12,740 nucleotides of DNA from Prevotella sp. UBA5379 (GCA_002409785.1 DHOX01000038.1:1-12740), one strand, 5' to 3'. Counted from the stretch's first letter, positions 1 through 8,063 are shown. Notes: generated by a model not told the origin, from the sequence alone. Made by a program: numbers and translations.

Positions 1-10
1 ATCTATTTAT

Positions 11-46
11 CAGATTTTTACAAAGATATAAAAATATCTTAATCTG
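11..46. repeat. AT-rich inverted repeat, possible weak terminator
   Basis: The inner stem is AAGATAT (23-29) with ATATCTT (34-40) around an AAAA loop. The outer stem is CAGATT (11-16) with AATCTG (41-46). Six unpaired bases (17-22) on the left separate the two stems. It sits about 170 bp past the antiporter stop. Neither strand shows a convincing T-tract after the stem, so calling it a terminator is only a guess. It could be a chance feature of AT-rich DNA. Confidence 0.3.
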
Positions 47-75
47 TTGAATACTAAAAATGGTTTTTATATTAG

Positions 76-93
76 ATTAACTTAATAGTTAAT
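76..93 (+). repeat. Short inverted repeat followed by T-rich run
   Basis: ATTAAC (76-81) pairs with GTTAAT (88-93) across a 6-base loop, and T-rich sequence follows at 93-100 on the plus strand. That arrangement would suit a terminator for a plus-strand gene entering from the left. The stem is only six AT-rich pairs, so the call is weak. Confidence 0.2.
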
Positions 94-214
94 TTTTGTT
101 TCATATATTAAAGCCGACATATTTAACTATTGATCTTTTAGATGCCGGTTCATGATAAATTTAGATGAAAGATAATTCTTCACGTGATGCTAGTTGTCAC
201 TGAATGTACCTTTT

Positions 215-2491
215 TTATCTGTTGAGGCTCTTGTTATTGTCAGTAATGTCTTTTTTATATTGGACGAACAGGTAGGTAGGCCGAAGCTGAAGTTTCTTGT
301 TTAACTTTAGGATCGTTTCACTTATCGTATAGGGTGAGATGACCAGATGCTTATGATACCTGCCCAGATTCAACTCAGTCAATTTGCCGTATTGATAAAG
401 TTTTATTTCTTGAGGATTCTGGTGAAGTAGTGGATCAATCTTTTCTTCTTTAAGTTGATGATCAAAAGATTCCGAAAGATAGATATGCATGGACTGTACC
501 AGAGGCAGGATGTTCTGGATGTACGGTAATAGCAGGAGATCTTCATCCTGATCAATAATAATGGATACGTTTAAAATAGAGTCTATCCTGTGCGTGCCGA
601 TGAGGACAAAAACCATGCAATTAACTCTATTTAAAATCTCCAGTGTTTTGTCAGTGATTGAAATGCCGGACAGAGACAATGATTTTTCCTTTATGTTCTG
701 AAGGAATGCATACAGAAAATCAGGCTTTTTGTTAGAAAGTGTTTTCTGATTTTTCATCTGTTTGGATGCTGATCCAATAAATAGATAATCAATGTTTTCC
801 CGCTGGGTTGTCTCAATAATTTCACTGGTAATATCTTCTGTCAGTTTATAGTATTTGGTGATCGGAATCTGTTTCCTTTTCGATTCTGAGATAATGGGGG
901 CAAAATCTTCTTGGAAGTAATGTTCATCAGTCATTGCATTCAGTTCTGCACTTTGGGTGAAATGAGAAGCGATAATTTTCTTCTTGATCAAATCTTTGCC
1001 GAAGACCAGTTGTATGATTGACAGGATATTAAGGCTGTTTTGTGAGTCTCCAAAGCACAACATGATCTTTTCTGATTTATGAGAACTGATTCGTTTGTCC
1101 TGAGGAAAGAGTCGGGTAATCCAGTGCAAGGCCGGAGTTGTCATGAACGTGGTAGCGAGGGCCATGACCACTAAGATTGCAAAAATAGACTGTGAAAGGA
1201 TACCCATTTCGTATCCGATATTCAAGGCGACGAGTTCCATCAGTCCTCTCGTATTCATGAGAGTTCCTATGATCAGGCTATCATGCCAGGATTCTCCAAC
1301 GATCTTTGCAGAAATAGCACATCCCCCGAATTTTCCGGTTATGGCGAGGACGATGAATAGAATACAGGTGAGTACCATGGACCAGTTGTTGATGAGCAAT
1401 ATGTTGGTGTTCAATCCTGTGTAGGCAAAAAACAATGGTAAGAAAAAGACTAAAGTTACATCTTCTATCTTATCCGTCATGATATGCCTGAAATGAGGAT
1501 CTGCAGGCATGATCACTCCTGCAATAAAAGCTCCGAACAGAGCATGGATACCAATTAACTGGGTGAATGACGCAGATAGAATGAGCGTTAAAAAAGTCAG
1601 ACTGATAAAGTTCTTGTTGATATTTTCTTTCTTGATAGAGTAGGTCCCTATTTTTTTAAGGAAAGGACGAACGGCAAAGAACATGAAAAGGATGTATAGG
1701 ATGGTGCAGGCTACGGCGAATAAAGAACTGATGAAAGTTCCTGATTCAGCAATGGCAATCACGATGGCCAGAAGGCACCATGCCGTTACGTCATCATTGG
1801 CTGCTGAAGCGATTGTCAATACGCCCAGTGGAGTGTAGGCTAGTCCTTTTTCCTGTACAATCCGGGCCAGGACAGGAAATGCGGTAATGCTCATGGAGAT
1901 GCCTATAAAAAGTGCAAAAGGTACAAATTTGGTGTTCGCATAGGCATATTCCTTATAAACGAGCAGCGCACCGATGATGCCTAGAAGAAAAGGTGCCAAT
2001 ATTCCAGCATGACTGATGACCAGGGTCTCGTTGATCTTGTTTTTCAGTACCTTGAAATCGACCTCCAGACCAATGATAAACATAAACAGGATAAGTCCTA
2101 TCTGGCTGAGCAGTTGAATATTAACAAGGGATCCCCTTGAGAAGATCAGTTGGAATGCGTTTGGGAAAAAATGACCTAAAAATGACGGACCAAGAACAAT
2201 GCCGGCGACAATCTCTCCGATAACGCTCGGTTGTCCTATTTTGTTGAAAAGAAAAGCAAAGATGCGGCATACAAAAAGGATGATGATAATCTGAATAAGC
2301 AATACCATCACGGATGTACCCAAATGTTCCTTTACGGTATAAACAAATGTGGTAAATGGAGAAACATGGGGTTGCAGGCTTTCACTTGAAGGATGCAAAT
2401 AAGTACCGCTTTTTAATCCAATTAATATTAGAAGTCCAAAGACAACTAGCATAATGAAATAGATTAAAAAATCTTTTTTGTTTTTCGTCAT
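215..2491 (-). CDS. CPA2-family cation/proton antiporter with USP-like C-terminal domain
   Basis: This is a 758-residue inner-membrane protein predicted to exchange Na+ or K+ for H+ (monovalent cation:proton antiporter-2 family). A lone N-terminal membrane helix (about 8-27) precedes a multi-helix exchanger domain (about 58-460). Family landmarks are visible: GQPSVIGEI (86-94) with AGIVLGPS, then SITAFPVLAR (201-210), NDD (232-234), the GALFGAFIAG-like segment near 319 and NTRGLMEL (413-420). The NDD carboxylates sit where family members bind the ion. After about residue 470 the protein is soluble and resembles the universal-stress-protein-like tails of CHX/Kef-type exchangers; that assignment is by general pattern, not a clear nucleotide-binding motif. 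The ATG at 2489-2491 has no Shine-Dalgarno. A -7-like promoter about 35 bp upstream suggests separate transcription from the pectinesterase gene. Substrate ion cannot be told from sequence. Confidence 0.88.
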   Translation of the reverse strand: MTKNKKDFLIYFIMLVVFGLLILIGLKSGTYLHPSSESLQPHVSPFTTFVYTVKEHLGTSVMVLLIQIIIILFVCRIFAFLFNKIGQPSVIGEIVAGIVLGPSFLGHFFPNAFQLIFSRGSLVNIQLLSQIGLILFMFIIGLEVDFKVLKNKINETLVISHAGILAPFLLGIIGALLVYKEYAYANTKFVPFALFIGISMSITAFPVLARIVQEKGLAYTPLGVLTIASAANDDVTAWCLLAIVIAIAESGTFISSLFAVACTILYILFMFFAVRPFLKKIGTYSIKKENINKNFISLTFLTLILSASFTQLIGIHALFGAFIAGVIMPADPHFRHIMTDKIEDVTLVFFLPLFFAYTGLNTNILLINNWSMVLTCILFIVLAITGKFGGCAISAKIVGESWHDSLIIGTLMNTRGLMELVALNIGYEMGILSQSIFAILVVMALATTFMTTPALHWITRLFPQDKRISSHKSEKIMLCFGDSQNSLNILSIIQLVFGKDLIKKKIIASHFTQSAELNAMTDEHYFQEDFAPIISESKRKQIPITKYYKLTEDITSEIIETTQRENIDYLFIGSASKQMKNQKTLSNKKPDFLYAFLQNIKEKSLSLSGISITDKTLEILNRVNCMVFVLIGTHRIDSILNVSIIIDQDEDLLLLPYIQNILPLVQSMHIYLSESFDHQLKEEKIDPLLHQNPQEIKLYQYGKLTELNLGRYHKHLVISPYTISETILKLNKKLQLRPTYLFVQYKKDITDNNKSLNR

Positions 2492-2526
2492 ATCGTTCGT
2501 GTGAAGGGTAAAACAGGATACATTCG

Positions 2527-2534
2527 CAAAGTTA
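2527..2534 (-). promoter_or_regulatory. Putative -7 element of the antiporter promoter
   Basis: The minus strand reads TAACTTTG, an exact match to the Bacteroidota -7 consensus TAnnTTTG. It lies about 35 bp upstream of the antiporter ATG, which would leave a leader of roughly 30 nt. No TTTG -33 element is found at the usual distance upstream, so the promoter may be weak or regulated. Confidence 0.55.
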
Positions 2535-2662
2535 CGATATTCTAGTGTCTTTTTTTATAGTTTCAGACTTTTTTTGATTTTGAAGTGCAATTTTATTGGT
2601 CATTACGACAGGTTATGTCTCTTTTCTGACGGATGAAGAGGGGGAAGATTATTGGGAAGAGT

Positions 2663-2743
2663 CATTCGTTTATGGCCACTGGCACCTGATTTGTCCTTTG
2701 TCTTTAAGTGACAAATCAGGTGCTGTAACTCCATAAATGAAGG
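2663..2743. repeat. Two-tier imperfect palindrome (large hairpin)
   Basis: The inner arms GCACCTGATTTGTC (2682-2695) and GACAAATCAGGTGC (2710-2723) pair perfectly over 14 bp around a 14-base loop. The outer arms at 2663-2675 and 2731-2743 pair at 11 of 13 positions plus one G-U wobble, with one mismatch. An internal loop of 6 and 7 bases separates the tiers. TTTGTC is repeated at 2697-2702, so an alternative shorter stem with GACAAA (2710-2715) is possible. No T-run follows on either strand, which argues against a classic intrinsic terminator. It lies about 115 bp past the pectinesterase stop. It may protect or end that transcript, or be an interspersed palindromic (REP/MITE-like) element. 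Confidence 0.8.
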
Positions 2744-2856
2744 GGGAGTAAATTTCATGAGATTTCTCTTTGAAATGATCCGTTTATCCATTTACTTTAT
2801 GCAGAGATAACTTGAATAGGGTTAGATGGCATAAACAGTAAGGTGTCTTATTTTGT

Positions 2857-3834
2857 TTAATCTTCGGGACTCCATATAGAACTCATGGAGAAAACTTTCT
2901 GAGGAGTGATCTGTGCAGCTTCTTTGGAAGTAAGTTGATGGCTCCAGGAGACACGGTCTCTGGTACTTGCACCTGCACCATGATTATGATATTCAAAATA
3001 ACGGGCAGTTTTTTCATTAGCTGGATTCCCCCAGTTCCACCATCCTTCAGGTCGTATTTGAGGACCAAGATCACAGTTCATGAATAAGGTATAAGCATAA
3101 GGACGCCACGGACGACCGAGGTAGACCTTTGTCGCTTCAGGAGCAGCAATGAGTTTACAATGATTGAAGATGTAACCGTATTTCTGGTTTTGTGGTGTTG
3201 ATGCAGCTGTGATATAACTGTTGATCTTACTGTAAATCGTGCAATCTTCAAACCATGCTGTGCTGGGGCCGAAAATGAAGTCTGTAGTTCCTTCGATATA
3301 ACAGTCTTTGAAGTAAAGACGTGTTCCGGCAATCCCTGTGTAGATGGTATCCTGGTTGCCCAAGAAGCGGCAATGGATAAACTTCAGGCAGTCTCCTTCT
3401 GTATGCAGGCTGACCGCCTGGCCTAACCGGGCGGCATTGTTCTCTACAGTAATGTTTTTAAGTGTGATATGGCTGCCTTGTATTTTCAGGGTATAGGTGC
3501 GAAAGGTTCCCATAGGTTTCTCTGTGCCCGGCAACCTGATATTGGCATGATCATCCCACGTAATGATAGTCTGGTCACGGTCTTCTCCGCATATTTCAAT
3601 GTTGTTCAACCAGGATGGTATGACCAGTTTTTCTTTATAAATGCCTTTTTTGACATAGATGACTTTATGATATTGCATAAAGGCACGACAGACTTCTATT
3701 GCATCATCAATGTTTCGGAACTCACCTGTGCCATCACGGGCTACGACTAACGTATCTGGATTGTCATATTTATTTACGGCATGGAGTGAAAGGGCCATTA
3801 AAATAAAAAACAGGAAAAGAATTGTTTTTTTCAT
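2857..3834 (-). CDS. Secreted pectinesterase (carbohydrate esterase family 8)
   Basis: This 325-residue protein should remove methyl groups from methyl-esterified homogalacturonan (pectin), giving pectate and methanol. A signal peptide (Lys-Lys then a hydrophobic core, about 1-19, likely cut after LHA) sends it across the inner membrane. There is no lipobox cysteine, so it is probably periplasmic or secreted. The rest is the right-handed parallel beta-helix of the family. The catalytic signature set is complete: GQAV (Q139), QDT (Q161, D162), DFIFG (D185 as nucleophile) and LGRPW (R241, W243). Length fits bacterial members. The ATG at 3832-3834 is fixed by the signal peptide. No SusC/SusD pair, polysaccharide lyase or glycoside hydrolase lies beside it, so it is an isolated enzyme here rather than part of a visible utilisation locus. 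I found no clear promoter upstream. Confidence 0.93.
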   Translation of the reverse strand: MKKTILFLFFILMALSLHAVNKYDNPDTLVVARDGTGEFRNIDDAIEVCRAFMQYHKVIYVKKGIYKEKLVIPSWLNNIEICGEDRDQTIITWDDHANIRLPGTEKPMGTFRTYTLKIQGSHITLKNITVENNAARLGQAVSLHTEGDCLKFIHCRFLGNQDTIYTGIAGTRLYFKDCYIEGTTDFIFGPSTAWFEDCTIYSKINSYITAASTPQNQKYGYIFNHCKLIAAPEATKVYLGRPWRPYAYTLFMNCDLGPQIRPEGWWNWGNPANEKTARYFEYHNHGAGASTRDRVSWSHQLTSKEAAQITPQKVFSMSSIWSPED

Positions 3835-4136
3835 GATGATAGTTTGTTTTAATATTTAGTAGGTAAGAATATTCACACTGACTTCCGAGTTGGTCTTGAG
3901 ACAAATTCCGTTTCGGTTAATGCTCCCTGGAATATTTTATGGTATCTCATGAAGAAGGTTGGGTGAAATGTCTTTTAACATATAATTGAGCAGATCTCAT
4001 TCCAATCTGATAACAGATCAGAAATTTGTCATGTCCTTCGGGATAAGATTCTTCTAGAGGAGTTTGTCGAGAGGCTCCGAGATTACTATGGTGTCTTGGA
4101 ATCCGGTTGATCACAGGGATTTCAGGTACAGGCAGA
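3835..4136. other. 302-bp gap between relA/spoT and pectinesterase
   Basis: No recognisable gene, RNA or terminator is seen. A 75-codon frame on the minus strand (3947-4174) starts inside the relA/spoT 3' end in another frame and runs across much of the gap. Its product matches nothing I know. A small inverted repeat, TCTGAT with ATCAGA around AACAG, lies near 4006-4022. No TAnnTTTG element is present on the minus strand, so the pectinesterase promoter is undetermined. Confidence 0.45.
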
Positions 4137-6416
4137 TTACATGATCTGCTGGATCTCCTGAAGATCAGGTACATCCTTCAGCCGGTTCATAATGACTTTG
4201 ACGTCATCCCGGTCATGAATCCTGATCTCTATTCTTCCATCAAAAATGCCCTGGTCACTGTTTATGGTAATCCGGTGAATATTTACATTCAGTTGGTCAG
4301 AGATAATTTTTGATACATCCAGAAGCATTCCCTTACGATCGATACCTTGAATTTCTATAGTGGCATCAAAATAGAGCTTTTTGTGCATGTCCCATTTCGC
4401 ATCCACGATTCGGTTTCCGAAACTCGATTTGAGTTTATTGGCTACCGGACAAGTACGTTTGTGTATCTCGATGTGGTTCATGTTATCAATATAACCAAGA
4501 ATATCGTCTCCCGGAATAGGGTGGCAACAAGCTTTGAACAGGAACTGGTTAATGTTGTTTTCATCAATAATAACAGGTTTCTTCTTGTCAAAGTTACTGT
4601 CCACAACGAGATGATCAGTATCTGTTGTTCCTCCTTTTCCATCCTTTCCTTCTTTCTTGTTCAGGAATGGGACCAGCCTGCGCCAACTCCTGCTCTTGTT
4701 TTCTTTTGAATTTTTGCCATGCAGTTCATCAGAGTCCTTATCTCCTAAGATAATTGTATGATCACCCAGTGCCTGGAAGAAATCTTCAGGCTTTTGAATA
4801 TCATGAAAGGTCCGAAGCCTGTCAATAATTGAAGTGGTTAACTCAAAGCTGTTTTTGGCCAACCAATCCTGCATGATTTTCTTGCCTTTGTATTGTATTT
4901 CTCGATTATCATGCCGCAGGATCGCCATTATTTTACTTTTGGCTTTGGCGGTACTTGCGAAATTCATCCATGAGGGTTGTACATGTTGTGCTTTGGATGT
5001 GAGGATCTCTACCTGATCTCCACTTTGTAATTTCTGACTGAGTGGTACCAGTTTGTGATTTACCTTTGCACCGATGCAGTGACTTCCAAGGAACGTGTGT
5101 ATCTCAAATGCAAAATCAAGTGCAGTGCTCCCTGTCGGCATCGTCTTGATTTCTCCTTTGGGCGTGAAGACGAAAATTTCAGAAGCAAAGAGATTGAGTT
5201 TGATGGAGTCCAGAAAATCCATTGCATCAGGCTGTGGATCATCAAGGATTTCCTTAATTGTACGCAGCCAGTCATTCAGTTCTCCTTCATCCTCAGAATA
5301 TTCTCCACCTTCCTTATACTTCCAGTGAGCTGCAAATCCTTGTTCGGCGATCTCATCCATCCGGTCACTGCGTATCTGGACTTCAATCCATCGGCCTTGC
5401 TTACTCATCAGAGTGACATGCAAGGCTTGGTAGCCGTTCGCCTTAGGATGGTTGACCCAGTCACGTAGGCGATCCGGGTGACTCTTGTAGATCTTACAGA
5501 TAGCAACATAGATCTGGAAACATTCATTGATTTCTTCTGCGCGGACCTTTGGTGTGTAGATAATCCGGGCAGCAAGAATATCGTAGATCTCATCAAAAGT
5601 AACATGCTTGTTCTGCATTTTACACCAGATAGAGTATGGACTTTTGACCCGTGCTTTGATGATGTAGTTGATGCCCATCTTGTCAAGGGATTCCTTGATA
5701 GGCTCTGTAAATTTACTGAACAGGATTTCTCGTTTTTCTTGTGTAGAAGTAAGTTTGGTCTCGATATATTCGTATTCCTCCGGGTGTTCGAAGCGGAAAC
5801 TCAGATCTTCCAGTTCGGTTTTGATCTTATTCAGTCCTAGTCGGTTGGCTAATGGCGCATAGATATAGAGTGTCTCTCCCGCAATCTTATAACGCCTGTT
5901 AGCAGACTGCGATGCCAGGGTACGCATGTTATGCAGCCGGTCACAGATCTTGATGAGGATGACCCGGATGTCATCACTCATGGTCAGCAACAGTTTCTTG
6001 AAATTCTCTGCTTGAGCGGAGGCATTGTCTCCAAAGATGCCACCACTGATTTTGGTCAGTCCTTCTACGATCTGGGCAATTTTATCACCAAAAATATTCT
6101 GAATATCTTCAATGGTATAATCCGTATCTTCAACGACGTCATGAAGTAATGCAGAGCAGATACTCGTGGATCCCAGGCCCATATCCTCACAGGCGATCTG
6201 TGCGACGGCGATGGGGTGCATGATATAAGGTTCCCCAGAGAGACGCCTTACCCCTTTATGAGCCTGGCGGGAGAAATTGAAGGCCTTGATGATGATGTCG
6301 ACTTTCTTTCTGTGGCGCGAGGCTAGGTATGTGTTCAGCAGATGCTGGAAAGCATCTGTAATCATTTTGTTGTCGGCCTGCTCTCTTTCGAGGTCCTTTA
6401 CATTCTGGTCGTCCAT
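4137..6416 (-). CDS. Bifunctional (p)ppGpp synthetase/hydrolase, RelA/SpoT (Rel) family
   Basis: This 759-residue cytoplasmic enzyme makes and breaks the alarmone (p)ppGpp. Domains in order: HD hydrolase (about 40-190), synthetase (about 235-365), TGS (about 412-475), a helical region with a charged, Lys/Ser-rich insert (about 560-615), a conserved-cysteine CC region (C630, C631, then C656) and C-terminal ACT (about 683-757). The hydrolase residues H53, H92-D93, E96-D97 and D159 are present. The synthetase keeps RVKSPYSIW (256-264), GYQALH (328-333) and the catalytic EVQIRS (E345). Both activities therefore look intact, as in long bifunctional Rel enzymes. It is the last gene of the minus-strand cluster, 19 bp after the mltD-like gene. 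A strong AGGAGG site fixes the ATG at 6414-6416. Whether it is the only long Rel enzyme in the genome cannot be judged here. Confidence 0.96.
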   Translation of the reverse strand: MDDQNVKDLEREQADNKMITDAFQHLLNTYLASRHRKKVDIIIKAFNFSRQAHKGVRRLSGEPYIMHPIAVAQIACEDMGLGSTSICSALLHDVVEDTDYTIEDIQNIFGDKIAQIVEGLTKISGGIFGDNASAQAENFKKLLLTMSDDIRVILIKICDRLHNMRTLASQSANRRYKIAGETLYIYAPLANRLGLNKIKTELEDLSFRFEHPEEYEYIETKLTSTQEKREILFSKFTEPIKESLDKMGINYIIKARVKSPYSIWCKMQNKHVTFDEIYDILAARIIYTPKVRAEEINECFQIYVAICKIYKSHPDRLRDWVNHPKANGYQALHVTLMSKQGRWIEVQIRSDRMDEIAEQGFAAHWKYKEGGEYSEDEGELNDWLRTIKEILDDPQPDAMDFLDSIKLNLFASEIFVFTPKGEIKTMPTGSTALDFAFEIHTFLGSHCIGAKVNHKLVPLSQKLQSGDQVEILTSKAQHVQPSWMNFASTAKAKSKIMAILRHDNREIQYKGKKIMQDWLAKNSFELTTSIIDRLRTFHDIQKPEDFFQALGDHTIILGDKDSDELHGKNSKENKSRSWRRLVPFLNKKEGKDGKGGTTDTDHLVVDSNFDKKKPVIIDENNINQFLFKACCHPIPGDDILGYIDNMNHIEIHKRTCPVANKLKSSFGNRIVDAKWDMHKKLYFDATIEIQGIDRKGMLLDVSKIISDQLNVNIHRITINSDQGIFDGRIEIRIHDRDDVKVIMNRLKDVPDLQEIQQIM

Positions 6417-6421
6417 AGAAT

Positions 6422-6427
6422 CCTCCT
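6422..6427 (-). promoter_or_regulatory. Perfect Shine-Dalgarno AGGAGG before relA/spoT
   Basis: The minus strand reads AGGAGG followed by ATTCT and the ATG, a five-base spacing. It lies within the 19-bp gap after the mltD-like stop. The other starts in this window have at most a short purine stretch (AAGGA-like before parA, AGGA before surE), which makes this site stand out and confirms the chosen start. Confidence 0.85.
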
Positions 6428-6435
6428 GTTACTGG

Positions 6436-7899
6436 TTATTTAATTTTGAGTTTTTTCCCTGAATGGATGGTACTGCCTTTAATGCCATTCAATTGCCTGA
6501 GTTTTTTGATGGTGGTATGGTTGCGCTTGGCAATTTCAGAAAGTGTGTCTCCATTTTTGACTTCCACCTTCTGACTCTTGGTATTGCTGCTGTCTGTGTG
6601 TCTGTTCCTCGTCTTTCTGGAGGCCTTTTTCCGGTTAATGCTGCTTCTTTTCCTGGAAGTACTGGAATTATTAGTCCCTTCCGAATTCCGGTCTTCTTCG
6701 GTTGTTTCTTCATTGCCGTTTAACGAATTGGAAGAAGTTGAAAGTTTCCTCCTGCTATGGCTGTGCCGACGGGAATGATGTTCTGATATGTATCCGCTTA
6801 CTTCAGTTTCATCGCGCTTGAGCAGGAGCTCATTGGCTTTATACTTTAAAATGGAATCTTCATGGTCAATAAAATTTCCGATCAGGGAAGCGGGTAGCCG
6901 TAAAGGCATAGGAGCATTGTTCCCGTTAATGATATCTTGACGGTATTGCGGGTTCAACTCCCGTAGTTCATCAATATTTATATTAAGGACATCAGCAACC
7001 TGTCGTAAATGCATATCTTGTGAAACGGAAACGGTATCCGTTTTAGCGGGTAAGTCTGTATTCATAGGGCAGATACCGTGATCACAATAGTTGTTCATAA
7101 TATAATTCATTGCAATGAAAGCGGGTACACAACTACGTGCGTATGAGGTCAGGTGAGGATAGATGCTCCAGAAATCTATTGATCCTTTTGTACGATGAAT
7201 GGCTTTGTCAACAGTGAACGGACTGCTATGGAATGCGGTGATAGCAAAATCCCAGTCGTCAAAGATATTGAACAGATCTTTTAAATATTGGGCTGCAGCA
7301 TACGAAGACTTGACCGGATCACGCCGCTCATCCACAAGGGTAGTAACTTTTAGGCCATAATGCCTTGCCGTACTCACACTCAGTTGCCATAACCCGGCAT
7401 TGCCATTCTTGGAAGCAAAAGGATCCAGAGCCGATTCTATGAAAGGCAGGTACTTCAATTCCAGGGGGAGTCCATACGTTTCCAAAGCCTTTTCAAATAT
7501 AGGGATATAGAAATTGGATGCACCGAGCATATAACTTATCCGGTCACGTTCCGATCCTGAGTATTGATCGATGAAAGTCCTTACCACATCATTATAAGGC
7601 ATTTCAATCAATGTCGGAAGTTTCTTCAGGCGTTCAATGTAATCTTGCTTTGTGAAGGAAGAGCTGATGTCCTTGCTGTTGCAAGGATTTTTCTTAAGAT
7701 AATTTTTTGCAAAATAAAGGTGCAGAAGACTATCCGTTTTGATCGTCATTCCAATAGGTAAACTAATCTGTTCTCTTATACCGTGGGGATCATTTACCGT
7801 AATAGTCTTTTCATTTGTTGTAATATTCTGGGCCTGTAGGGGACAACTCCCGAAAAGTGCCAGAAAAGTAAGTAATATGTTCGATTTCTTCATTCCCAT
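6436..7899 (-). CDS. MltD-like lytic transglycosylase-related protein with C-terminal LysM
   Basis: This is a 487-residue exported protein of the family that cleaves peptidoglycan glycan strands. A signal peptide spans about 1-23; translation could instead begin at the second ATG (Met3), which gives a more usual MKK start. The SLT-type domain covers about 120-265. It carries ESALDP with the likely catalytic E155, NAGLWQL (167-173), YGL (181-183) and the DERRDP segment (190-195). The usual AYNxGPG motif near the end of the domain reads AFHSSPF (222-228), a marked departure. A degenerate LysM-like segment lies around 288-338. A long Ser/Arg/Lys-rich linker (about 372-443) leads to a clear LysM (about 444-487) for peptidoglycan binding. 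It sits between the DUF5683 gene (164-bp gap) and relA/spoT (19 bp). The protein could be an active enzyme with altered substrate contacts or a wall-binding protein with lost activity. Confidence 0.85.
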   Translation of the reverse strand: MGMKKSNILLTFLALFGSCPLQAQNITTNEKTITVNDPHGIREQISLPIGMTIKTDSLLHLYFAKNYLKKNPCNSKDISSSFTKQDYIERLKKLPTLIEMPYNDVVRTFIDQYSGSERDRISYMLGASNFYIPIFEKALETYGLPLELKYLPFIESALDPFASKNGNAGLWQLSVSTARHYGLKVTTLVDERRDPVKSSYAAAQYLKDLFNIFDDWDFAITAFHSSPFTVDKAIHRTKGSIDFWSIYPHLTSYARSCVPAFIAMNYIMNNYCDHGICPMNTDLPAKTDTVSVSQDMHLRQVADVLNINIDELRELNPQYRQDIINGNNAPMPLRLPASLIGNFIDHEDSILKYKANELLLKRDETEVSGYISEHHSRRHSHSRRKLSTSSNSLNGNEETTEEDRNSEGTNNSSTSRKRSSINRKKASRKTRNRHTDSSNTKSQKVEVKNGDTLSEIAKRNHTTIKKLRQLNGIKGSTIHSGKKLKIK

Positions 7900-8063
7900 T
7901 TCTTGATTTGTTGAATGAATGCAGTATTCTGAATTCTTGGATAATTTCCTGATTCACTTCCGATGGGTATGTCGTCCATTCAATGTCTGAATTCATTCAA
8001 GTTTTTTATATTTGAAAATCTATTTGTCTTTGAATATCTTTAGATGCTCCTCTCTTTTTGAGT

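Larger units (their letters stand above)
1..214. other. AT-rich intergenic end of window
   Basis: This stretch lies downstream of the minus-strand antiporter gene and shows no credible coding region. It is very AT-rich and holds two short inverted repeats, at 11-46 and 76-93. It also holds one CACGTG hexamer (181-186). An antiporter terminator would be expected here, but I see no GC-rich hairpin followed by a T-run on the minus strand. The gene on the far side lies outside the window, so its orientation is unknown. Confidence 0.5.
2492..2856. other. 365-bp gap between pectinesterase and antiporter genes
   Basis: The gap holds a putative antiporter promoter (2527-2534) and a large two-tier palindrome (2663-2743). 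A 62-codon frame (2603-2791, minus) crosses the palindrome, but I see no protein family in it and its middle is dictated by the palindrome. I therefore do not call it a gene. Bases 2744-2856 show nothing else recognisable. Confidence 0.6.

Noticed and set aside
176..191. CACGTG-centred sequence resembling a parS site
   Set aside because: It matches the consensus TGTTTCACGTGAAACA at only 11 of 16 positions, the flanks lack the inverted symmetry of parS, and it is more than 8 kb from parB.
2682..2723. Classic Rho-independent terminator
   Set aside because: The stem is strong but no T-run follows on either strand, so it is reported as a palindrome instead.
3947..4174. 75-codon minus-strand frame after relA/spoT
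   Set aside because: It starts inside relA/spoT in another frame, has no recognisable family and no ribosome-binding site or promoter. A frame of this length can occur by chance.
5055..5468. 137-codon plus-strand frame antisense to relA/spoT
   Set aside because: The opposite strand encodes conserved synthetase and TGS motifs, so this is a shadow frame.
7811..7996. 61-codon minus-strand frame overlapping the mltD-like start
   Set aside because: About half of it lies out of frame within the signal-peptide region of a well-supported gene, and the product is not recognisable.
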